Positions 17,076 through 23,302 of a DNA stretch of 33,063 bases are shown in pieces. Source of the DNA: Candidatus Effluviviaceae Genus V sp. Its GTDB lineage: Bacteria > Joyebacterota > Joyebacteria > Joyebacterales > Joyebacteraceae. Positions within the stretch are counted from its first letter, which is position 1. The number at the start of each line of letters is the position of its first letter. Both the position numbers and the translations under genes were made by a program. The stretch covers positions 1 to 33,063 of the forward strand of contig WJMD01000125.1 in NCBI GenBank assembly GCA_014728125.1, written 5' to 3'. The notes under the pieces were generated by a model that made no database searches, had not been told where the DNA came from, and saw only the letters and a program-made list of their open reading frames with translations.

Positions 17076-18074
17076 ATGCCGCAACTCAGGAAGGACCCCG
17101 TTCTCGGACGCTGGGTCATCATATCCACGGAGCGGGGCAAGAGACCGACGGACTTCGCCACCGAGCCCGAGGCGAGGAAGGGCGGTTTCTGTCCGTTCTG
17201 CTCGGGAAACGAGGACAAGACACCCCGCGAGGTCCTGTCGTACCGTGACGAGGGCACGAAGCCCGACTCTCCCGGGTGGAAGGTGCGGGTCGTGCCCAAC
17301 AAGTTTCCCGCTCTCGCCATCGAGGGTGACCTCGACAGGGCGGGCGAGGGCATGTACGACAAGATGAACGGCGTCGGCGCTCACGAGGTCGTGATCGAGA
17401 CACCGGCGCACGACAAGACTCTCGCCGATCTGCCTGTCGAACACGTCGCACTTGTCGTCAAGGCGACACAGGAGCGCATGGTCGATCTGCAGGGCGATAC
17501 GCGCTTCAGGTACATCCAGCTCTTCAGGAACAGGGGAAGCGCAGCAGGTGCGTCGCTCGAACATCCGCACTCACAGATGATCGCGCTGCCGATTCTCCCG
17601 AAGCGGCTGATCGAGGAGCTGTCGGGGAGCAAGAAGTACTACGCGTACAAGGAACGCTGCGTGTTCTGCGACATGGTGGCGCAGGAGACGCGCGACGGCA
17701 CGCGCATCATCTCGGAGAACGAGCTCTTCATCGCCGCGGCACCGTTCGCAGCGCGGTTTCCCTTCGAGGTCTGGATCATGCCCCGCGACCACATGCCTTC
17801 CTACGACGTCATGGATCAGAGCACGCGCGTGGCCTACGCGTCGATCCTCAGGGACACGCTCCGGCGGGTCAACGGGGCGCTCAACAATCCGCCCTACAAC
17901 CTCATCGTTCACACGTCGCCGACGGGTGAGCGTGATCTCAAGTACTACCACTGGCACGTGGAGTTGATGCCCAAGCTGACGAAGATCGCGGGCTTCGAAT
18001 GGGGGTCCGGCTTCTACATCAACCCGACGCCTCCCGAGGAGGCGGCCGGGTATCTGAGGGACGTTTCCATCTAG
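17076..18074 (+). CDS. galT: Galactose-1-phosphate uridylyltransferase
   Basis: HIT-superfamily nucleotidylyltransferase (332 aa) of the Leloir pathway, exchanging UMP between UDP-glucose and galactose-1-phosphate. The catalytic motif HPHSQ is at residues 163-167, with His165 as the nucleophile that carries the UMP. CPFCSGNE (about residues 45-52) and CVFCDM (about 195) are cysteine pairs consistent with metal binding. The opening PQLRKDPVLGRWVIISTERGKRP is typical of bacterial GalT. The ATG has AAGGAG 5 nt upstream. It is followed after 51 nt by glgA, a pairing that suggests sugar-nucleotide or glycogen metabolism more than the EPS itself. Some relatives of this type have ADP-glucose-type specificity, so the exact nucleotide is not certain. 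Confidence 0.9.
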   Translation: MPQLRKDPVLGRWVIISTERGKRPTDFATEPEARKGGFCPFCSGNEDKTPREVLSYRDEGTKPDSPGWKVRVVPNKFPALAIEGDLDRAGEGMYDKMNGVGAHEVVIETPAHDKTLADLPVEHVALVVKATQERMVDLQGDTRFRYIQLFRNRGSAAGASLEHPHSQMIALPILPKRLIEELSGSKKYYAYKERCVFCDMVAQETRDGTRIISENELFIAAAPFAARFPFEVWIMPRDHMPSYDVMDQSTRVAYASILRDTLRRVNGALNNPPYNLIVHTSPTGERDLKYYHWHVELMPKLTKIAGFEWGSGFYINPTPPEEAAGYLRDVSI

Positions 18075-18125
18075 CCGGCGACGGTCTGTGCTGCCGCGTC
18101 GGAACAGAACGAGGAGGTCGCTTTC

Positions 18126-19616
18126 GTGAGGATCGTCATCGCCGCCGCCGAGGTGGCTCCGTTCGCCCGTGTCGGCGGTCTCTCGGACGTCGCAGGCGCC
18201 CTGTCGAAGGAGATCGCGGCCCGGGGGCACGAGGTCTCTGTCTTCCTTCCGAAGTACGCGGCCATCGACGAGGAACGGTACGCGCTCGAGCCCGTGTCGG
18301 GCGCGGGGCCGCTCGATGTCCCGATGGGGGACGGACGCGAGCGCTGTCGGCTCTTTCGCGGCTCGATGCCGGGGGCCGACGCGGTCGCCGTCTACTTCGT
18401 CGAGCACCCGGGTTTCTTCGAGCGCGAGGGCATCTACGTCGACCCGGAGACCGGACACGGCTACCCCGACGAGGTCGAGCGTTATGCGCTCTTCGGCAGG
18501 GCGGTTCTCGAGAGCATTCTCGCTCTGGAACTCGAGCCCGACTGCATCCACCTGAACGACCACCATACGGCGCTCGTGCTGGCCTATCTGAGGGAGGTCT
18601 ACGGGGACAACGCGGTGCTGCAGCGCGCGGGGACGGTGTTCAGCATCCACAACCTCGGCTACCAGGGACCTTTCGACCCGTCGCTCCTCCCGCGGCTCGG
18701 ACTTCCCGAGTCGCTGGCTGAGCCCGGCGGCCCGTACGAGTTCCACGGCATGGTCAACAACATGAAGGTCGGGATCGAACTCGCCGACTACGTCAACACG
18801 GTGAGCCGGCGCTACGCCGAGGAGATCTCCAGTCTTCCGGAGTACGGGCTGGGCCTCGAGGACGTGCTCGGTGAGAGACGGAAGAACGGCAGGCTCGTAG
18901 GCATTCTGAACGGCGTCGACTACTCCGTCTGGGACCCGTCAGTCGACGACCTGATCCCCGCCCGGTACGGCCCCGGCGACCTGGCCGGCAAGCACCGGTG
19001 CAAGGCCGCGCTCCTCGAGCGCGCCGGGTTGCCTCCCGACGGCAAGACGCCGCTCATCGGCATCGTGTCCAGGCTCGCGGACCAGAAGGGCTTCGACCTG
19101 CTCCGCGAGGTCGGCGACGACATTCCGGCGCTCGGCGCCGGTCTCGTCGTCCTCGGTACCGGGCAGCCGGAGTACCACACGTTCCTTGAGGAGCTGGCGA
19201 AGCGCCACCCGGAGAGGGTCTCGGCGAACCTGACGTTCAACAACGAGTTCGCTCACTGGATCGAGGCCGGGTCGGACATGTTCCTGATGCCCTCACGGTA
19301 CGAGCCGTGCGGTCTGAACCAGATGTACAGCCTTCGATACGGAACGGTTCCGGTCGTGCGCGAGACGGGCGGGCTGGCCGATACGGTCGCCGACTATGAC
19401 CCGGCGACCGACGAGGGAACAGGCTTCGTCTTCCAGGAGTACGATGCAGCGGCCATGCTCGACGCCATCCGTCGCGCCGTCGAGACCTACGCGGACGCCG
19501 CGGTATGGTCGCGGATCGTCGAGCGGGGGATGGCGGCCGACTTCGGCTGGGCCGTCTCGGCGGAGCGTTACGAGGAGCTCTACGGCCGGGCGAAGGAGGC
19601 GGCCGGGACGCGTTGA
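18126..19616 (+). CDS. glgA: Glycogen synthase (GT5)
   Basis: GT5 glycogen/starch synthase (496 aa) that extends alpha-1,4-glucan from ADP-glucose (or UDP-glucose). Landmarks are VIAAAEVAPFARVGGLSDVAG at the N-terminus, CIHLNDHHTALVLAYL, VFSIHNLGYQGPF, the C-terminal donor domain IGIVSRLADQKGFDLL, and MPSRYEPCGLNQMYSLRYG followed by GGLADTV. The family's K-x-G-G-L donor loop reads R-V-G-G-L here (Arg18), a conservative change. Length is as expected for bacterial GlgA. The GTG start follows a GAGGAGG at some distance (about 10 nt). It is probably co-transcribed with galT. No branching enzyme or glgC is in the window. Confidence 0.92.
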   Translation: MRIVIAAAEVAPFARVGGLSDVAGALSKEIAARGHEVSVFLPKYAAIDEERYALEPVSGAGPLDVPMGDGRERCRLFRGSMPGADAVAVYFVEHPGFFEREGIYVDPETGHGYPDEVERYALFGRAVLESILALELEPDCIHLNDHHTALVLAYLREVYGDNAVLQRAGTVFSIHNLGYQGPFDPSLLPRLGLPESLAEPGGPYEFHGMVNNMKVGIELADYVNTVSRRYAEEISSLPEYGLGLEDVLGERRKNGRLVGILNGVDYSVWDPSVDDLIPARYGPGDLAGKHRCKAALLERAGLPPDGKTPLIGIVSRLADQKGFDLLREVGDDIPALGAGLVVLGTGQPEYHTFLEELAKRHPERVSANLTFNNEFAHWIEAGSDMFLMPSRYEPCGLNQMYSLRYGTVPVVRETGGLADTVADYDPATDEGTGFVFQEYDAAAMLDAIRRAVETYADAAVWSRIVERGMAADFGWAVSAERYEELYGRAKEAAGTR

Positions 19617-19701
19617 GGCGCTTCCGGCCCCTCACCGAGGCTCGGGTCTGCGCCCGGCGGTGTTTCCTGAAGAGCCCAGCGGGTGGGCGGTTCTTCGGGA
19701 C

Positions 19702-19730
19702 TTGACACCCCGGGGGCCAGTGTCTATACT
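19702..19730 (+). promoter_or_regulatory. Sigma70-type promoter of the tRNA-Gly/Cys/Leu operon
   Basis: Consensus TTGACA (19702-19707), 17-bp spacer, TATACT (19725-19730). The -10 ends 20 nt before tRNA-Gly, leaving a very short 5' leader. This is the clearest promoter in the window. Confidence 0.8.
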
Positions 19731-19750
19731 CTCGTATGTGTGCGCATAGC

Positions 19751-19825
19751 GCGGGAATAGCTCAGTGGTAGAGCGCCACCTTGCCAAGGTGGATGTCGCG
19801 GGTTCGAGCCCCGTTTCCCGCTCCA
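19751..19825 (+). tRNA. tRNA-Gly (anticodon GCC)
   Basis: Full cloverleaf: acceptor stem GCGGGAA/TTCCCGC, D-arm AGCTCAGTGGTAGAGC, anticodon stem CCACC/GGTGG with loop TTGCCAA (anticodon GCC at 19783-19785), T-arm GGTTCGAGCC, discriminator T and encoded CCA (19823-19825). Length 75 nt. First gene of a three-tRNA operon. Confidence 0.97.
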
Positions 19826-19834
19826 GATAGCAGC

Positions 19835-19869
19835 GAGGGCAGGGGGCGGATTCGTCGTCCCCTGTTCTC
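19835..19869 (+). other. Stem-loop between tRNA-Gly and tRNA-Cys
   Basis: The arms 19835-19847 (GAGGGCAGGGGGC) and 19857-19869 (GTCCCCTGTTCTC) can pair over 13 positions, three of them G-U, with a 9-nt loop. It fills most of the 50-nt spacer. It could guide tRNA processing or protect the spacer; without a T-tract and with tRNA genes following, termination is unlikely. Confidence 0.5.
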
Positions 19870-19875
19870 ACGACA

Positions 19876-19950
19876 GGCGGCGTAGCCAAGAGGCTAAGGC
19901 AGAGGATTGCAAATCCTTGATCACCGGTTCGAATCCGGTCGCCGCCTCCA
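19876..19950 (+). tRNA. tRNA-Cys (anticodon GCA)
   Basis: Acceptor stem GGCGGCG/CGCCGCC, D-arm AGCCAAGAGGCTAAGGC, anticodon loop TTGCAAA with anticodon GCA at 19909-19911, T-arm CCGGTTCGAATCCGG, discriminator T and encoded CCA (19948-19950). Length 75 nt. Second gene of the operon. Confidence 0.97.
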
Positions 19951-19965
19951 TCGTTTGCTCCAGTT

Positions 19966-20013
19966 CGCCGCCGGCGCCTCGGGATCTCCCGGTCCCATGA
20001 CGTGCCGGCGGTG
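19966..20013 (+). other. Stem-loop between tRNA-Cys and tRNA-Leu
   Basis: The arms 19966-19977 and 20002-20013 pair over 12 bp with two G-U pairs. The 24-nt loop contains a second small stem (CGGG 19980-19983 with CCCG 19988-19991). Like the preceding spacer, it is largely one hairpin. A role in tRNA maturation is inferred. Confidence 0.45.
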
Positions 20014-20028
20014 CTCGTATGGCCGCCT

Positions 20029-20118
20029 GCCGGGGTGGCGAAACTGGTAGACGCATCGGACTTAAAATCCGTCGAGGCGTCATGCCTCGTGCCGGTTCGA
20101 GCCCGGCCCCCGGCACCA
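20029..20118 (+). tRNA. tRNA-Leu (anticodon TAA)
   Basis: Class II tRNA with a long variable arm (GAGGCGTCATGCCTC region). The acceptor stem is GCCGGGG/CCCCGGC, the D-arm has GGTGGCGAAACTGGTAGACGC, and the loop CTTAAAA gives anticodon TAA at 20063-20065. The T-arm is CCGGTTCGAGCCCGG, discriminator A and encoded CCA (20116-20118). Length 90 nt. Last gene of the operon. Confidence 0.96.
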
Positions 20119-20130
20119 GCGGCGGCCTGA

Positions 20131-20145
20131 AGGGCGCCCCGCCCT
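20131..20145 (+). other. Short GC hairpin after tRNA-Leu
   Basis: AGGGCG, loop CCC, CGCCCT: a 6-bp stem 12 nt after the tRNA-Leu CCA end. No T-run follows. It may mark the 3' end of the tRNA transcript or just reflect GC-rich sequence. The rest of the gap to 20340 shows no gene and no convincing promoter. Confidence 0.3.
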
Positions 20146-20340
20146 CTCGTACCCGCATGCCGCCCGCTCCCGGGCGACGCCCCGCGACATCGTCACCATC
20201 CTGTCCAAAGAGGTCCGCAAGCGGAAGAGCCCCTTCCTGTGGTGCCTTTCGTGTCGATTGTTACTTGCCAGATGGCATAAGACTTGCAGCTCCGGCAAGG
20301 TAGCGGATCACGGTACGGACCATCCGACGGAGGTGGCGGG

Positions 20341-22515
20341 ATGAGGGGCAGCACACGGACGCTTGTAGCGGGACGGACGGACATCCGTGCTCTGATCATG
20401 TGGACGGCGGCGGCTCTGGCGCTCGTGGCGCTCCTGTGGCCGGTCGACGCGCGAGGCGGCGGCTACCCGAGGCTCGCCAACATCTACTTCGGCTCGCTCG
20501 CTACGACTGACCTTGAGAAGCTCGCCCGGTGGGACGTCCTCGTGCTGGGGAAGCGCGCCGAGGACCTTCATCGTGAGGAGGTTGCGGAGCTTCGTCAGCT
20601 GAACCCCGACATCACGATCCTCGCGCACATGGCCGTGTCGTATCACGGAGGCTACGAGGAACCGCCGATCAACGGCGAACTGCTGGCGAAGATCGAGGCG
20701 GAGGACTGGTGGCTCAGAGACACGGCCGGAAGCGGAATCCGTCCCGGCTTCCCGGCTACCGTACTCAACCTGACGACCTGGTGCCAGCCGGACAGCGACG
20801 GGAAGATGCTGTGCGAGTGGCTCCCCGAGTACATCAACGAGAAGCTCGGCCCGGGGGGCATCTGGGACGGCGTCTACCTCGACTGCTGCTGGGAGCGTGT
20901 CGCATGGGTCAACGGGGCCATCGATGCGAACGGGAACGGACTCCCCGACGATGCGGACGAGCTGAACGAGAACTGGCGCGAGGGACTGGGCATCGCCGTG
21001 GCTCGCCTTCGCGAGCTGGTCGGTCGCGACTACGCGATCGTGACGAACGGGAACAACACCCTCTACGACCACTGCAACGGCGGGACGCGGGAGAACTTCC
21101 CTGAGATGCACGGCGGCTGGCTGGACAACGTCCTCCACGCCGAGCACGGGTACCGGGCGCTCGACGCCCGCTACAGGGACCCGGCGATCAACATCATCAA
21201 CTCGATCTGGGAGGGCGCGGCCACAGCGAGCGGTCCCGTGTCCTCGAGCCGGGCGGAGAAAGAGCTCAGGCTGGGACTGACCAGCACGCTGGTCTTCGGC
21301 GACGGCTATTTCTCGTTCGACGGTGGAGACGGTCTGCCGTGTCACAGCCAGCTGTGGTGGCACGAGCTCTACGACATCGAGCTCGGGGAGCCGCTCGGAC
21401 GCGCCGTCCCCGTCTCGGCCTATCCGGGCGACGCCGGCTGGCTCGATCTCGGTGACATGCTGCGGCTGAGGCGCTTCGAGAAGGGCGTGGCCGTCGTCAA
21501 CCCGAGCATGTCGTCGCAGACGATCGATCTCGGCGGCTTCTACTTCGACAGAGAGAGCTGGAACGGCGAGTTCTACCCGCAGAGCGGCGTCATGCAGCAC
21601 GTGACGGTCGACGCCGTGTCGGGCGAGATCCTCGTCGGACGGGGGCGACTCCTCGTCGGCGTCGCCGACGTCACGTACAGCGTTCCCGAGAGGGGAGGCA
21701 TCGCGCTCGACTGGGAGGAGGTTCCTGGAGCGACTGGCTACAGCGTGTACCGCGAGAACTACAGAGGACCGGGGTACTCCTCGAGGCAGCTTCTCGGTGT
21801 CGTCGCGACGACGTCCTACACAGACGGACGCGCGAAGGCCGACGGGAACTACCGCTACTACGTTGCCCCGATCGACGAGTTCCGCTGTGAGGGTCGGCTG
21901 TCCCGTCCGATCGAAGTGACGGCAGCTATGGGGAGCGACCTGTCTATCCTGCTCATGGTCGATGAGCCGGACGGGCTGCTGGCCCTCACGTGGACCGTGC
22001 CCGACGTGGCCGACGATCTGTCGATCGACCTCGTTCGCTTCGACGACAGGGGCGACGTGGAGATCATTGGAAACATCGAGCCGGACGAGCGCGGGCGGGC
22101 CCGCTACGTCGATGCTGACGTCGAGCCCGGCGCGTCCTACGAATACAGACTCGTCGCGAGCGACGGGAGCGCCGAGCTCGTGCTCGGCAGCGCCCGGGCG
22201 ACCGCGCCCGAGCAGCGCACGACGCGGACCGCGCTCCACGCCCCGAGCCCGAATCCCGTCAGGGGTTCGACCTCGATAGCTTTCGAGATCGCGGACGACG
22301 AGCGATGGGGCAGCACCCCGACGACGCTGACCATCTACGACGTGTCGGGCCGTGTCGTTAAACGCCTCGTCGACGGGGACATGCCCTCCGGCAGGCACCA
22401 GGTCTCGTGGGACAGCCGGAACGAGGACGGTCACAGGGTCGCCTCCGGCTGCTATCTGTATGCGCTGACGGCCGGCTCGGAACACCGAACGGGCCAGCTC
22501 GTCGTTCTCCGCTAG
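20341..22515 (+). CDS. Secreted GHL15-like putative glycoside hydrolase with FlgD-like C-terminal sorting domain
   Basis: Predicted exported protein (724 aa). The ATG at 20341 is preceded by GGAGG with 7-nt spacing. Residues about 20-38 (MWTAAALALVALLWPVDARG) form a signal peptide after an unusually long basic N-region. The next 400 residues look like the hypothetical glycosyl hydrolase family 15 (GHL15): YPRLANIYFGS, WDVLVLGKRAED, GIWDGVYLDCCWERVAW, DANGNGLPDDADELNENW (a Ca-binding-like Asp/Asn loop) and AIVTNGNNTLYD. A fibronectin-III-like segment follows (about residues 450-530), then a second one. The last 90 residues resemble FlgD-like/type IX sorting domains: PSPNPVRGSTSI, IYDVSGRVVKRL, GRHQVSWDSRNEDG, SGCYLYAL. 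It may act on surface or extracellular glycan; activity is unproven for this family. Confidence 0.78.
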   Translation: MRGSTRTLVAGRTDIRALIMWTAAALALVALLWPVDARGGGYPRLANIYFGSLATTDLEKLARWDVLVLGKRAEDLHREEVAELRQLNPDITILAHMAVSYHGGYEEPPINGELLAKIEAEDWWLRDTAGSGIRPGFPATVLNLTTWCQPDSDGKMLCEWLPEYINEKLGPGGIWDGVYLDCCWERVAWVNGAIDANGNGLPDDADELNENWREGLGIAVARLRELVGRDYAIVTNGNNTLYDHCNGGTRENFPEMHGGWLDNVLHAEHGYRALDARYRDPAINIINSIWEGAATASGPVSSSRAEKELRLGLTSTLVFGDGYFSFDGGDGLPCHSQLWWHELYDIELGEPLGRAVPVSAYPGDAGWLDLGDMLRLRRFEKGVAVVNPSMSSQTIDLGGFYFDRESWNGEFYPQSGVMQHVTVDAVSGEILVGRGRLLVGVADVTYSVPERGGIALDWEEVPGATGYSVYRENYRGPGYSSRQLLGVVATTSYTDGRAKADGNYRYYVAPIDEFRCEGRLSRPIEVTAAMGSDLSILLMVDEPDGLLALTWTVPDVADDLSIDLVRFDDRGDVEIIGNIEPDERGRARYVDADVEPGASYEYRLVASDGSAELVLGSARATAPEQRTTRTALHAPSPNPVRGSTSIAFEIADDERWGSTPTTLTIYDVSGRVVKRLVDGDMPSGRHQVSWDSRNEDGHRVASGCYLYALTAGSEHRTGQLVVLR

Positions 22516-22583
22516 CGTTCTCAGCAGGACACCCTCCACAGAACCAGGATCCGAGAGGCGAGGCTTCACCCGACCGGTCGAGA

Positions 22584-22608
22584 GGGCGCCCGTTGGACGG
22601 CTGCGCCC
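22584..22608 (+). other. Hairpin between the GHL15 gene and the cvpA promoter
   Basis: GGGCGCCCGT (22584-22593), loop TGG, ACGG then GCGCCC (22603-22608) form a stem of 10 bp with a 2-nt bulge (CT). It lies about 70 nt after the upstream stop codon and just before the -35 at 22612. It may act as a terminator-like barrier although no T-tract follows. Confidence 0.4.
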
Positions 22609-22611
22609 GCC

Positions 22612-22640
22612 TTGACAGCGGGGCGGGGCGGTGCTAGCGT
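22612..22640 (+). promoter_or_regulatory. Sigma70-type promoter of the cvpA-clp-aldehyde dehydrogenase operon
   Basis: TTGACA (22612-22617), 17-bp spacer, TAGCGT (22635-22640). Transcription would start near 22647, about 44 nt before the cvpA ATG. This supports taking 22691, not the upstream GTG at 22631, as the start of cvpA, because the GTG would lie inside the promoter. Confidence 0.65.
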
Positions 22641-22690
22641 ACACCGCATTCCACGACGGCTCGCTCGTCGGCGGTCTGGAGGGTGTTTCC

Positions 22691-23302
22691 ATGAACGGTG
22701 TCGATCTTGTCATCCTCGTCATCCTCCTCATTGGGATCGTGGGCGGGCTCGCCCGCGGGTTCGTCAGGGGCCTTCTCGGTCTGGTCGGCCTCGCGCTGGG
22801 CGTTCTGCTTGCGGCCGCGCACCACGGCTGGGTCGCGAACACGCTGCTCGGGTTCATTCCTGGAGAGAGGGCGTCGGCGGTCGTCGCTTTCATCCTCATC
22901 TTCATCGCCGTCGTCGTCGTGGTGGGGCTCATCGCCGTAGCCATCACGAAGGCCCTGAGGCTCGTTGCTCTCGGATGGCTCGACCGGCTCGCCGGGGGTG
23001 CCCTCGGACTGCTGATGTCGGCCATCGTGGCCGGTCTCCTTCTGCTCCTCGCCGTCATGGCCGGGTTCGACGAGAACGAGGCCATCGTCCAGTCGCGGCT
23101 CGCGCCGCGCGTGTTCCGCGTGACCGACGCCATCGTGTCGATGGTGCCGAGCGAGGCGCGCGAGACCTTCGAGGACGGGTACCTCAAACTCAGACTGCGA
23201 TGGGAGCGCGCGCAGAGCCGCAGGGAGCGGCTCGTGCACTCCGTTGAGCTCCGGTCCGGTGAGGACCCGGAGTCGCGGTCCCGTGGAGGAACATCCATAT
23301 GA
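22691..23302 (+). CDS. cvpA: CvpA family membrane protein
   Basis: Small inner-membrane protein (203 aa) of the CvpA (colicin V production) family, whose molecular role is poorly defined. GGAGGG lies 7 nt before the ATG, and the upstream open frame overlaps a promoter. Four hydrophobic helices are visible: about residues 5-40 (two closely spaced, with the family's GLARGFVRGLLGLVGLALG loop), 63-85 and 98-125. The C-terminal 60 residues are charged and cytoplasmic-looking (SRRERLVHSVELRSG). The stop overlaps the AAA+ start (ATGA), so the two proteins are probably made together. CvpA is often found beside mutS2 or Clp-type genes in other bacteria, but no function can be assigned here. Confidence 0.83.
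   Translation: MNGVDLVILVILLIGIVGGLARGFVRGLLGLVGLALGVLLAAAHHGWVANTLLGFIPGERASAVVAFILIFIAVVVVVGLIAVAITKALRLVALGWLDRLAGGALGLLMSAIVAGLLLLLAVMAGFDENEAIVQSRLAPRVFRVTDAIVSMVPSEARETFEDGYLKLRLRWERAQSRRERLVHSVELRSGEDPESRSRGGTSI

Noticed and set aside
20253-20283. AT-richer patch upstream of the GHL15 gene as a promoter
   Set aside because: Possible -10 boxes (CATAAG, TAAGAC) have no -35 at 16-18 bp; candidates TTGTTA and TTGCCA are badly spaced.
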